NCBI GenBank assembly: GCA_014762625.1
Contig: JABURQ010000091.1
Coordinates: forward strand, 1 to 42,197
DNA length: 42,197 nt
From: Planctomycetaceae bacterium
GTDB lineage: Bacteria; Planctomycetota; Planctomycetia; Planctomycetales; Planctomycetaceae
Direction: 5' to 3'
Under the pieces are notes generated by a model, which saw only the letters and a list, made by a program, of their open reading frames with translations, was not told the origin of the DNA and made no database searches. Both the position numbers and the translations under genes were made by a program. This document shows, piece after piece, positions 1 to 9,658 of this stretch (its first letter is position 1; each line of letters starts with the position of its first letter).

Positions 1-124
1 CCCATCGCGAGGTCTCAGGAATAGCGATGCAAAAGATGCGCCTAAAAGTCAGGCGAGACGCCAGTGGCACCCAAGATTGCTCTTGTACTCAGACTCGTAC
101 CAGAGTTAGCGTTCGGGGTTATTC

Positions 125-149
125 GATTTTGGATTTTGGATTTGGGATT
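125..149. repeat. Degenerate 7-bp tandem repeat (GGATTTT)n
   Basis: About three and a half units of GATTTTG are read directly from the sequence, the last one mutated to GATTTGG. It sits in a non-coding spacer. Function unknown; it may be slippage-generated. Confidence 0.5.
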
Positions 150-381
150 CCGTCGATTCAAAATCGCGATCTTTGGCAATTTGGTATTTGTTAGTCGTCA
201 GTGGTTCGTGGTCAGTTGCCGAGAAGAAACTAGAAACTGGCAATCAGCAACTAGAGAAAGACAAGGAGGTCACATCACTGATATCTGTCTCCTGAATCCT
301 GTTTCCCGACTCCTCGCGTCCCAAACAGTGCACAAAAACAAATCCTGCGCAAGATGTGAAAAATCGGGAAACAACTGGCCG

Positions 382-460
382 TTTTCCACACGTGTTGATG
401 ACTTTATGACTTGAGGTCTTGCGAAAAGCCAAAGTTCTAAATCCTCGGGAGTTTTCCACA
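382..460 (+). other. Two TTTTCCACA words (possible DnaA boxes)
   Basis: TTTTCCACA occurs at 382-390 and 452-460, exactly 70 bases apart and in the same orientation. A one-mismatch inverted copy (TGTGAAAAA) lies at 355-363. TTTTCCACA is the DnaA-box form known from cyanobacteria and differs by one base from TTATCCACA. The surroundings are non-coding and fairly AT-rich. Whether DnaA binds here is an inference; two words could occur by chance. Confidence 0.25.
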
Positions 461-558
461 AAACAGCAAAATCATTCTCGAACAGGGAAAACACTTTTTC
501 GAGCGACGATTGGCTGTCACTGAGATGGCTCGACAATCGCAGAAGCGTCCGTCACGGT

Positions 559-2067
<1,509 letters not shown>

Positions 2068-2305
2068 TCCGGTGAGTTCAACATGCGTAACAGGCGAGCA
2101 GGGGGGGAACTCCAAGATACGTGACCATAACTATCATACTCAAGCCGTACTCTGGAAGAAACGACGGAATTCGAGGCGCTGATCGTTATAAACGGTCCGA
2201 CCCCGGACAGATCCGGCAGATTCCCCGGCGAAATTCTTGCAGGCATGGGGCATCCGCGTCATGCTGAAATGACTGTTTGTCGCTCTATCCAGAGGAAAAT
2301 CATCC

Positions 2306-3412
2306 ATGATCCGCATCCTTTGTTACCTGTCCGTCCTCGGTTTCGTGTCGGCCATTTCGCTCGAAGCCCAGGAAAAACCGATTTATCCTAAGACTTACGT
2401 CTTCATCGATCCTGATGAGACCGACGACGATTTCGCTTATCAGGGCGAATACGCCGGACAAGTCGAAGGAGAATCGACGGGGTTGCAGGTGATCGCCCGC
2501 GGGGGAGGAGCATTCGAAGCGCGGTTGTTAACGGGAGGTTTGCCGGGAGAGGGATGGGACGGTTCACAGCAATGGCGCATGAACGGTAAGCGGAAGGGGG
2601 ACACTCTCAAGTTCACTCGCGAAGCGTATCTCGATCGAGGCGACACGAAAGAAAAAACGACCCTGACTTACGTGGTCGATGGAGAGACCGCCAAGGTTCT
2701 CTCGAAGGAAGGCAAGACGTTGGGAACGCTGAAAAAAGTCATTCGCAAGAGTCCGACACTCGGCTATCCCGCACCGTGGGGAGCAGTGACGTTATTCGAC
2801 GGCGACGACCTTTATCAGTTCAAGGACGGACGCATCTCTCCCGAAGGATTGCTGGAAGAGGGCTCGAAAATGCGAGATGTCTTTCTCAAGGATTATTACC
2901 AGGATTTCATCCTGCATCTGGAGTTTCGTCTGCCGTACAAACCGTATGCGACCGGTCAGGATCGGGGCAACAGCGGCTGTTATCTGCAACAGCGTTATGA
3001 GGTCCAGATTCTCGATTCGTTCGGACTCGATCCGGAATTTAATTACTGCGGCGCGCTGTATCGTTACAAAGCCCCCGACGTCAACATGTGCTTGCCGCCT
3101 TTGCAGTGGCAAACCTATGAGATCGAATTCAAAGCAGCCCGATTCGACAAAGCAGGGAAAAAGACCAAAAACGCCGTCATCACGGTCTGGCATAACGGTG
3201 TGAAAATCCACGACCACTTTGAACTTGAACGGAAAACGGGAGCCGGAAAACAGGAAAGCCCCGAACACTATGTGACGAAATTCCAGGACCACGGCAATCC
3301 GGTCCGCTTCCGCAACATGTGGATTATCGACTTGAACCGACCGATCCCGGCACCAGCCGCTCATCCGGGTTTTGAACCCTGGTCTCCCGAGCAGGTGGTT
3401 TCCCAAAACTGA
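2306..3412 (+). CDS. DUF1080 (3-keto-disaccharide hydrolase-like) secreted protein
   Basis: Protein of 368 residues with a signal peptide (MIRILCYLSVLGFVSAISLEA). The C-terminal half, from about residue 160 (VTLFDGDDL) to about 345, is a DUF1080 concanavalin-like beta-sandwich, with the family features NSGCYLQ, YEVQILDS and FRNMWI. Members of this family hydrolyse 3-keto-glycosides or act as secreted carbohydrate-binding proteins and are greatly expanded in planctomycetes. The N-terminal 140 residues after the signal are a less familiar beta-rich region. The start has an AGAGGA ribosome-binding site 9 bases upstream. The 3' end converges on the TlpA-like gene, only 23 bases away. The true substrate cannot be told from sequence. 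Confidence 0.88.
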   Translation: MIRILCYLSVLGFVSAISLEAQEKPIYPKTYVFIDPDETDDDFAYQGEYAGQVEGESTGLQVIARGGGAFEARLLTGGLPGEGWDGSQQWRMNGKRKGDTLKFTREAYLDRGDTKEKTTLTYVVDGETAKVLSKEGKTLGTLKKVIRKSPTLGYPAPWGAVTLFDGDDLYQFKDGRISPEGLLEEGSKMRDVFLKDYYQDFILHLEFRLPYKPYATGQDRGNSGCYLQQRYEVQILDSFGLDPEFNYCGALYRYKAPDVNMCLPPLQWQTYEIEFKAARFDKAGKKTKNAVITVWHNGVKIHDHFELERKTGAGKQESPEHYVTKFQDHGNPVRFRNMWIIDLNRPIPAPAAHPGFEPWSPEQVVSQN

Positions 3413-3428
3413 AGAGAGCCGCCTTCAG
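3405..3428 (-). terminator. Hairpin terminator between convergent genes
   Basis: Arms CTGAAG (3409-3414) and CTTCAG (3423-3428) pair around an 8-base loop. Read on the minus strand, the hairpin is followed by TTTT, which suits termination of the TlpA-like gene whose stop lies at 3436. The left arm overlaps the stop codon of the DUF1080 gene on the other strand. Confidence 0.45.
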
Positions 3429-3435
3429 CTTCCGA

Positions 3436-5022
3436 TCATTCTTTAGTCTCGTCCGATACTTTTTCGGGCGACTCTTTTGAGGAAGAGCTCTTGGAAGCCG
3501 CCTCGGAGTTGGCAGCTTTCTCAGTAGTCGCTTCCGTTTTTGGATTGCTGGAAGATTCCGGCTCAGCCGCGAGAAGCTCTTCAATTTTGCGTTCAATTTC
3601 GCGAGCGATGGTCGGTCCTGAACCGACTCGTATCAGATGGATCTTACCGTCGCGCCCCACAAGGACCGTCTGGGGGAGCGTAACGACGTGATAATTTCGC
3701 TGATACTCACTTTCGGGAGCGGTGATCGCGAGAGGATAGTCGATTTCCTGCTGGCGAGCGTATCTGCCGAGGACTTCCAATTCCTCTTTTTCGGGCACAA
3801 CACGTTCGACTTCCTTAACAATCTGATCCCGTTTCTCGTCCCAACTGTAGTTATAAAAGCGTGTGATCCCCACCACGACCAATCCGTCGTCGGCGTACTC
3901 TTTGTGCCAGCGCGTGAGATCGGGAAAGGCGTCAAGACACGGCACGCACCACACCGACCAGAAGTCGAGCAGCACGACTTTGCCGGCAAAGTCGTCCGCT
4001 TTCAACGGATCAGTGTTGAGCCAGGAAATCGCTTCCGGTGGAGTCCAAGATGTCTCCAGAAGTTTGGCATGTCGTTTTCCGTCGATCACCAGTTGATGCA
4101 GGAACGGCAAAGATCGTTTCGCAATCATCACTTTTTGCTCGACGACGCGTTCCTCGCTTTGAATACCGTTGATGAACGAGCGGGATTTTTCCAGCAATTC
4201 TCCCGCTCGATCGGGATGCGACCGAGAGAGGGCATTGATGGCGGTGAGATGAGCGTCCAGATACGCGGTGAGAATCTCGGGGTTATACGAGAATTTTTTC
4301 GCCTTTAACTCCAGGAATGCGAGTTGCCGTTGACGAGCATCTTCGAGTTCCTCTGAGCCGGTTACTTCGCGGAGCGTCACCCGCGACTGCAAAGCATTCG
4401 CCAAACGAAGTACGAAATCGGGCGAGTCTGACTTCTCCTCATATTCTTTCTTGGCTTCAACGAGTTCCTCCATGAGGTATCGATCGGCCTCTTCATATTC
4501 CTGCTGGCGTATCAGAAAGTCGATCAATCGCAATCGCACATCATGCACAGCCCCAATCAGACGCGGTTCGAGCGTTTCGGATTCTTCGCCGCGTTGCTTC
4601 AAGCGAGCCAGGATCTTCTCAAAATTCTCACTCACGCGCTCCTGACGATCGGCAACCTGACCGTAACGGGACAACGCATCCAGGGCATTGGCCATCTGCT
4701 GATACAACTCAGGCTCTTCGGAGGTTGACGAGAGATAATAATCGACCAGCTTTTCCATATGATCGAAGGCCGTGGAATGCTCGTCGCGACGCCGATACGC
4801 ATAGGCAAAGTTCATATGTAACGCATGAATGCGGGACGACTTGGGAAATTCGGCGAGCTGTTTTTCCAGCTCTTGTTCCGCGTCTTCCAGTCGATTCTGC
4901 TGCAAGTGAATCTGAACTTCTTTGATCGCAGCGCGCTCCTCCGGCGAAACTTCGGCGCTTTCCGAAGCCGCTCCCCAAACCGGGAAAACCAGGATTCCAA
5001 TTAAGATCAACAGTGGTCGCAT
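3436..5022 (-). CDS. Secreted TlpA-like thioredoxin-fold protein with helical N-terminus
   Basis: Protein of 528 residues. A signal peptide (MRPLLILIGILVFPVWGAAS) leads into about 300 residues of helical, TPR-like sequence (30-320). A TlpA/ResA-like thioredoxin domain follows at about 325-475, with redox motif WCVPC at 358-362 in the context LLDFWSVWCVPC. The last 50 residues are Ser/Lys/Glu-rich and probably disordered. TlpA-like domains act outside the cytoplasmic membrane as thiol-disulfide oxidoreductases, for example in cytochrome c maturation or protein-disulfide reduction. The long helical front is seen in planctomycete homologues and may bind a partner. No cytochrome maturation genes lie nearby, so the partner is unknown. 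Confidence 0.88.
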   Translation of the reverse strand: MRPLLILIGILVFPVWGAASESAEVSPEERAAIKEVQIHLQQNRLEDAEQELEKQLAEFPKSSRIHALHMNFAYAYRRRDEHSTAFDHMEKLVDYYLSSTSEEPELYQQMANALDALSRYGQVADRQERVSENFEKILARLKQRGEESETLEPRLIGAVHDVRLRLIDFLIRQQEYEEADRYLMEELVEAKKEYEEKSDSPDFVLRLANALQSRVTLREVTGSEELEDARQRQLAFLELKAKKFSYNPEILTAYLDAHLTAINALSRSHPDRAGELLEKSRSFINGIQSEERVVEQKVMIAKRSLPFLHQLVIDGKRHAKLLETSWTPPEAISWLNTDPLKADDFAGKVVLLDFWSVWCVPCLDAFPDLTRWHKEYADDGLVVVGITRFYNYSWDEKRDQIVKEVERVVPEKEELEVLGRYARQQEIDYPLAITAPESEYQRNYHVVTLPQTVLVGRDGKIHLIRVGSGPTIAREIERKIEELLAAEPESSSNPKTEATTEKAANSEAASKSSSSKESPEKVSDETKE

Positions 5023-5090
5023 TTCAGTATCGCTCCTTCTGAGCCGCGTAGTTTAGTATGAAATCCTCTGTTCTGGCGATGTCGATTTCG

Positions 5091-5116
5091 GTCTGGGTCA
5101 CGAAAATCCGCCAGAC
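5091..5116 (-). terminator. Inverted repeat abutting the pgpA stop codon
   Basis: Arms GTCTGG (5091-5096) and CCAGAC (5111-5116) flank a 14-base loop, directly after the TGA of the phosphatidylglycerophosphatase gene on the minus strand. No T-run follows, so it is at best a weak terminator or an RNA-end stabiliser. Confidence 0.25.
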
Positions 5117-5578
5117 TCAGGAAAATCCCGGAAGAATCCACTGCAAAATAACCGCCAAACACGCAAAAGCGTACACGCCCGCCATTAAATCATCAGCCAT
5201 CACTCCCCAACCTCCGGGCAACAGTTCCAGTCGACGGATCGGCCAGGGCTTGGAAATGTCGAATATGCGAAAGAGAACAAACCCCAGCAGTGCGGATTTC
5301 GGCGTCACGGGAATGCAGGCAAACACGATAAAAAACGCCACAATCTCGTCGAAGACCACAGCGCCCGGATCTTTTCGACCGAGAACACGGGCGCCGATCT
5401 CACAGATGGGAACCCCCAGAAGAAAGAACACGACTCCAATCACCGCTTGGAAGAGATAGCTCAGGGGGGCGGCTGGCGGCAAGACAAATTGAACGCCTCC
5501 AACAAGCACGGGACCCAGCAGGCTTCCAAAAGTTCCCGGAGCTATGGGAATCAGGCCGAGTCCCAAGCCGATCGACAA
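5117..5578 (-). CDS. pgpA: Phosphatidylglycerophosphatase A
   Basis: PgpA family membrane enzyme that dephosphorylates phosphatidylglycerol phosphate in acidic phospholipid synthesis. The family motifs are clear: PGTFGS near residue 14, VVFDEIVAF with its metal-binding acidic residues, FRIFDISKPWPI, and GGWGVMADDLMAG near the C-terminus. Three or four hydrophobic segments are present. The start is uncertain. The frame opens at a TTG at 5578 and continues upstream for about 21 codons to a stop at 5642-5644 without any ATG or GTG. The upstream residues (EQIGFWL) resemble the N-terminal helix of the family, so translation may begin at an unusual codon. The gene is divergent from the sulfite reductase gene. 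Confidence 0.9.
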   Translation of the reverse strand: MSIGLGLGLIPIAPGTFGSLLGPVLVGGVQFVLPPAAPLSYLFQAVIGVVFFLLGVPICEIGARVLGRKDPGAVVFDEIVAFFIVFACIPVTPKSALLGFVLFRIFDISKPWPIRRLELLPGGWGVMADDLMAGVYAFACLAVILQWILPGFS

Positions 5579-5683
5579 CCAGAATCCGATTTGTTCACGG
5601 AAAGAACGTCGTTTCGGGCTTTTCCTGGAAATGAGACCGACCTATCATTCGCGGCTGATTACGGGTTGAGGGTCACGTGTCGG

Positions 5684-5710
5684 TTGTCTCTCAGCGAGAT
5701 ATATAGACAA
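5684..5710. promoter_or_regulatory. Inverted repeat upstream of the sulfite reductase gene
   Basis: TTGTCT (5684-5689) and AGACAA (5705-5710) form a perfect 6-base dyad with a 15-base, AT-rich spacer, between the divergent pgpA and reductase genes. It could be a regulator site for the reductase. Nothing identifies the regulator, and a dyad this short may be chance. Confidence 0.2.
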
Positions 5711-5809
5711 TAGGTAAGCTTACAAGAGTTCGGCTCGCTGCAAAAGTCGGCGGTCGGACTCTTCCTCAAAGACTTGACGAGCAGCCCCACATCGCCCCTG
5801 GGAGAAAAG

Positions 5810-7537
5810 ATGTCCGATAAAAGCGGCCTCAGCAAACTCGAAATCCTCAAAGAGAACAGCCAGCAACTCCGCGGCACCATTGCCGAGGAACTGATAAATG
5901 GTGCAGACAACTTCACGGGAGATGCCGTCCAACTGCTGAAACATCATGGGACGTATCAACAGGATGATCGCGACCTGAGAAAAGCCAAAAATCCGGACGG
6001 GACTCCCAAAGGAAAGACGTTCATCTGCATGGTGCGGACGCGAATTCCCGGCGGGAAGGTGAACGCCCACGATTTTCTGAAGCACCTCGATCTCTGCGAA
6101 CAGTATGGCGACGGTACTCTGCGAGTGACCACTCGTCAGGGATTTCAATTACATCACGTCGTTAAATCGAATCTGAGAGAAACGATCCAGGGAATCAATG
6201 AAACGCTCTTAACCACGCTCGCTGCCTGCGGCGATGTCGAACGGAATGTCATGTGCTGCCCGGCTCCTCAGAAGAACAACAAAGTCTGGGACCAACTCCA
6301 GGAAGACTGCGACAAAGTCGCCGAACACCTCAAGCCGAAAACCACCGCTTACGCCGATATCTGGCTCCGCGATGCGGAAGATTCCGAATCGGGCAGCGGC
6401 GAAAAGATCGCCGAGTTCCAACCGGTCGAAGAACCCATTTACGGCGAACGCTATCTTCCACGAAAATTCAAAACCGCGTTCGCCCTACCTGAAGACAACT
6501 GCATCGATATTTATACCCAGGATCTTGGTTTTCTGGGCGTTGTCGAAAATGACGAACTGATTGGCTACAACGTCATCGTGGGCGGAGGCATGGGGACGAC
6601 ACCGTCCGTCAAGGACACATTCCCGGCCGCCGGTCAGAAAATGACTTTCGTCCCCCGCGATCAGGTTTGTGCGATTGCCGAAGCCATTGTGAAAGTGCAA
6701 CGCGATTTCGGAAACCGCGAAAACCGTAAACTCGCTCGAATGAAATATCTGATTTTCGATTGGGGACTTGATAAGTTCAAAGCGAAAGTTGAGGAATATT
6801 TCGGCAGTTCGTTGCCCGAGCCTCACGCCGCTGACGTCACCGGAGTCGAAGACCACATGGGGTGGAACGAGCAGGGGGACGGTAATCTCTCTCTCGGCAT
6901 TAACGTCCAGTGCGGTCGCATCAAGGATGAGGGAACGGCGCGTTACAAAACGGGCATTCGGACGTTGCTCGAGAAATACGGAATGGAGACTCGCCTCACC
7001 GCCCGGCAGGGAATCATCCTTTGCGATATCTCACCCCTCGAACAGGGAAACATTAATGCCATCCTCAAAGAGCACGGCATGACTCCGGCGGAAGAACTGA
7101 CGCTCGTCAATCGCTACTCGATGGCTTGCCCCGCGTTTCCAACTTGCGGACTGGCCATCACGGAATCGGAACGAGCGATTGAAGGAATCCTCGTCGAACT
7201 GGAAGCCGAAATGAAACAGCTCGGTCTCCTCGACGAAAAGATTGCCTTGCATATGACCGGTTGCCCGAACGGCTGCGCGCGGCCTTACGTTCCAGACATC
7301 GGACTGGTCGGAAAGGCCAAAGACAAATACACCGTCTTCCTCGGAGGAAATGCAGAGGGAACGCGTATTAATTATATCTATCGCGATCTCGTCCCTCGTG
7401 AAGAGATTATTTCCACCTTGCGACCGGCTTTGACACGCTACAAGGAAGAAAGACAAGAGGGTGAATCCTTCGGCGATTTCTGCAATCGCCTGGGACAGGA
7501 AAACATGCAAGCACATGCGGAAGCGTTCGCATCGTAG
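5810..7537 (+). CDS. Assimilatory sulfite reductase hemoprotein (siroheme/4Fe-4S)
   Basis: Protein of 575 residues. The ATG at 5810 is preferred because GGAG lies 5 bases upstream; an in-frame ATG at 5774 is less likely. It is a nitrite/sulfite reductase family protein with two ferredoxin-like and two siroheme domains. The 4Fe-4S/siroheme cysteines are C440 and C446 (ACPAFPTCG) and C485 and C489 (TGCPNGCARP). An active-site Arg lies in TTRQGFQLH (about 107-115). In YLPRKFKTAF the residues K219 and K221 match the Lys-x-Lys pair of sulfite reductases, whereas nitrite reductases have Lys-x-Asn. This favours six-electron reduction of sulfite to sulfide for cysteine synthesis. No flavoprotein subunit lies nearby, so ferredoxin is a likely donor. 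It is often annotated as NirA-family. Confidence 0.88.
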   Translation: MSDKSGLSKLEILKENSQQLRGTIAEELINGADNFTGDAVQLLKHHGTYQQDDRDLRKAKNPDGTPKGKTFICMVRTRIPGGKVNAHDFLKHLDLCEQYGDGTLRVTTRQGFQLHHVVKSNLRETIQGINETLLTTLAACGDVERNVMCCPAPQKNNKVWDQLQEDCDKVAEHLKPKTTAYADIWLRDAEDSESGSGEKIAEFQPVEEPIYGERYLPRKFKTAFALPEDNCIDIYTQDLGFLGVVENDELIGYNVIVGGGMGTTPSVKDTFPAAGQKMTFVPRDQVCAIAEAIVKVQRDFGNRENRKLARMKYLIFDWGLDKFKAKVEEYFGSSLPEPHAADVTGVEDHMGWNEQGDGNLSLGINVQCGRIKDEGTARYKTGIRTLLEKYGMETRLTARQGIILCDISPLEQGNINAILKEHGMTPAEELTLVNRYSMACPAFPTCGLAITESERAIEGILVELEAEMKQLGLLDEKIALHMTGCPNGCARPYVPDIGLVGKAKDKYTVFLGGNAEGTRINYIYRDLVPREEIISTLRPALTRYKEERQEGESFGDFCNRLGQENMQAHAEAFAS

Positions 7538-8038
7538 TTTCCATTGGTCATCGAAGCAGCAAGATGCATTCGCGCACTTAGAGGCGTGAAGGCATGGATG
7601 AACAGAGTTTTCATACACGAATAATTCTGTCTTTTGTCTGCGTACGCAAAGTATTTTTCAAAAACCGAAATTTATTAACTCTCGTGAAGCTCTGGGATTA
7701 GCACGTCTTTTTTCTCTCGTTGGTCCATCGTTGGGGAAAAAACCGCTTGAAGTTTGAACGAGGAAGATCTAGCGTCAGATCATCTAGTTAATCATCAATA
7801 TCTCGTCGTCTGCTCTGTATTGCCCATCGACCGTCTATTCTGACGAGGCAGAGCCACTCTTGTCATAACCCCATTAGCGGGTTTTGAGTGTCTGACGAAT
7901 TCGAGAAACCATAAATCAATCCAACCATTTCATACTCGAAGCGCGAATTTCGTGTGCTTCCCGATGAGCGTTCGCTCGGGATCTTTTTCCAGATCACCAG
8001 CGATTAATTGTTTTTTATCGGTTTTTTAGGAGATCATG
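7538..8038. other. Intergenic leader with two terminator-like hairpins
   Basis: No gene is visible in these 500 bases. A small hairpin AACCC-N7-GGGTT followed by TTTT lies at 7867-7885. A second, CCCGA...TCGGG with a nested GAGC/GCTC and then ATCTTTTT, lies at 7960-7988, only about 50 bases before the DUF1559 start. They could end transcripts from the reductase side or act as leader structures. No tRNA or known RNA motif was recognised. Confidence 0.4.
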
Positions 8039-9091
8039 ATGAAAAGAGACTCGAAAATGCGCGGGTTCACGTTGATTGAACTGCTCGTCGTCATTGCCAT
8101 TATTGCCGTTTTGGTCGCACTTCTGCTGCCGGCCGTCCAGCAAGCGCGCGAAGCCGCACGACGCAGCAGTTGTAAGAACAATCTCAAACAGATCGGACTC
8201 GCACTGCACAACTATCACGACACGTTCAAATCTTTCCCAGCCGGTGCGATTCCTGCCTACCAACCGAATGGTAATTACATTGGAAGCGAGGAACATTACG
8301 GCTGGCCGGCCTTGATCTTGCCTTATATGGATCAGGCACCGTTGTATAATAACCTGAATATCAGCTCGATCGGCTTGGCCGACTACGTCAGACTCAACAG
8401 TTTAGTTGACAATGGACCTCAACTAACCCAAATCTTTATTCCATTACCCGCCTATCAGTGTCCGTCGGACACCACGGGACCTCGCCTCAAGGCGGGAATG
8501 AGACGGCAACACTTCAACGGAAACACGTTTCCAGGTGGCGGCCAATTCCGCCCTCCCACAAACAACTATATTGGTGTTTGTGGATACAAGGACATCAATC
8601 GCCCCAACAATTACCGAGCGAGAGCTAATACCGGAGCGCTCTTCAATGGTTCCAGCGTGAGGTTCCGCGATATGACCGATGGGTCATCGAATGTTTTCAT
8701 GGTGGGAGAGCGGGACGAACGCTGCGGAGCAGGTAGCTGGATTGGCAACCGGAACCCTGGAGGAGGAGGGACTCACGGTGCCGACTACGTTTTGGGCCGG
8801 GTTTCCGTACCTCTGAACGATCCCGTCAACGGTGGCAATCAAAGATGCACTGATGGATTCAGCAGCAAACACACAGGAGGAGGACATTTCCTGATGGGCG
8901 ATGGTGCCGTCAAATTCATCAGTGAGAATATTGATTTTCGAAATAAGACGAATACGAGAGCTGGGTGGAATGCCAACCAGAACAATAACGGTCAAACCAA
9001 CCAATCGATTAATCAGTCAGAATACAACCAAATGGGCGTATATCAGATACTGGGACAAGTCGGGACGGGCGTTCCAACCTCAGTTCCTTGA
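8039..9091 (+). CDS. DUF1559 prepilin-like (type II pseudopilin-like) protein 1
   Basis: Protein of about 350 residues. An ATG pair (8036, 8039) follows AGGAG at 8028-8032; spacing favours 8039. The N-terminus [20 protein letters not shown] is a class III (type IV prepilin) signal, with cleavage expected after the Gly before FTLIE and the conserved Glu at +5. The family hallmark [31 protein letters not shown] follows, here with an extra Ser before Cys. The C-terminal part has the DUF1559 H-x-G box ([19 protein letters not shown]). Such proteins occur in tens to hundreds of copies per planctomycete genome and are thought to be exported, pseudopilin-like surface or periplasmic proteins of unknown role. 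A close paralogue lies 570 bases downstream. Confidence 0.93.
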   Translation: MKRDSKMRGFTLIELLVVIAIIAVLVALLLPAVQQAREAARRSSCKNNLKQIGLALHNYHDTFKSFPAGAIPAYQPNGNYIGSEEHYGWPALILPYMDQAPLYNNLNISSIGLADYVRLNSLVDNGPQLTQIFIPLPAYQCPSDTTGPRLKAGMRRQHFNGNTFPGGGQFRPPTNNYIGVCGYKDINRPNNYRARANTGALFNGSSVRFRDMTDGSSNVFMVGERDERCGAGSWIGNRNPGGGGTHGADYVLGRVSVPLNDPVNGGNQRCTDGFSSKHTGGGHFLMGDGAVKFISENIDFRNKTNTRAGWNANQNNNGQTNQSINQSEYNQMGVYQILGQVGTGVPTSVP

Positions 9092-9125
9092 TGAATCATC
9101 ACATTTAAAAAGAGACTGTTTTAGA

Positions 9126-9161
9126 ACCCGGTTCGTATTTCTACGGACCGGGTATTTTTTT
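9126..9161 (+). terminator. Intrinsic terminator of DUF1559 gene 1
   Basis: A 10-base stem (ACCCGGTTCG, 9126-9135, pairing with CGGACCGGGT, 9144-9153, one G-T pair) closes an 8-base loop and is followed by A and seven T. It is 35 bases after the stop, a clear Rho-independent terminator. Confidence 0.85.
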
Positions 9162-9658
9162 GCTCACAGCAACCCACGACTTTCTGATGAACCAAAAAAT
9201 TGCTATCTCGCTTTGATTCAACATTCCCTATCTCAAAACCGCGACACTTGGAATTTTTGACGTAAATGTCCCCCCACCGCTCAGCTCACACACACACCTC
9301 AGAGCATAAGCCCCAATTATGAAATACTTTACGACCATCTGGTAATAGCGATTGTTTTGTAATACAAAGTATGGTTGTTTAACTGATCCCTTACCGATAC
9401 AGTAAGGTATGGCCCAGCGCAAGGTCATTTGAGAATTTCTGGTATTTCACCGTCAGTTCTGGCTGCTCGGAATTCTCAACCCGATCGATTTAAATTTGCC
9501 GCATCCGCGTCGATTTTTTCATAGATCATTCACATTTCATTTTTCTAACTCACATCCCCTGGTTGATTACACCGTGTTCTATTTCACGGTTTACATCTCT
9601 CCGTTTGAGAATTTCATTCTCATATTTACATTTTTTGGTCTTTCACACGAGGATTATC
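9162..9658. other. AT-rich intergenic leader of DUF1559 gene 2
   Basis: No gene is visible. The stretch is AT-rich and contains a small perfect hairpin CCTTAC-N7-GTAAGG at 9389-9407 without a T-run. A loose ATCGA...TCGAT pairing ahead of TTTTT lies at about 9484-9519. The promoter of the second DUF1559 gene must lie here or upstream, but I cannot place a convincing -35/-10 pair. Confidence 0.4.

Larger units (their letters stand above)
1..558. other. Intergenic region with short degenerate repeats
   Basis: No convincing gene is visible. An open frame at 64-414 has low-complexity translation and no family likeness. Bases 125-149 carry a degenerate tandem repeat of a 7-base unit (GGATTTT). Bases 195-258 are a patch of short repeated words (GTCAGTTGCC, two copies of AGAAACT, GGCAATCAGCAACT). 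Bases 285-320 are a T/C-rich patch of CCTGAATCCTG/CCCGACTCCTC type. Two identical words, GTTTTCCACA, lie at 381-390 and 451-460. The stretch resembles the repeat-laden spacers seen in planctomycete genomes. The gene to the right is transcribed towards it. Confidence 0.55.

Noticed and set aside
125-320. CRISPR array in the left spacer
   Set aside because: The repeats are 7-10 bases, degenerate and without regular spacers; no cas genes are in the window.
64-414. Open frame of 116 codons in the left spacer
   Set aside because: It runs through low-complexity repeats (GATTTTGG units), has no ribosome-binding site and no family likeness.
5774-5809. Upstream ATG for the sulfite reductase
   Set aside because: The ATG at 5810 has GGAG at the right distance and the extra 12 residues match nothing in the family.
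5810-7537. Nitrite reductase as primary call
   Set aside because: The Lys-x-Lys pair and TTRQGFQLH context fit sulfite reductase better; nitrite reductase remains an alternative.
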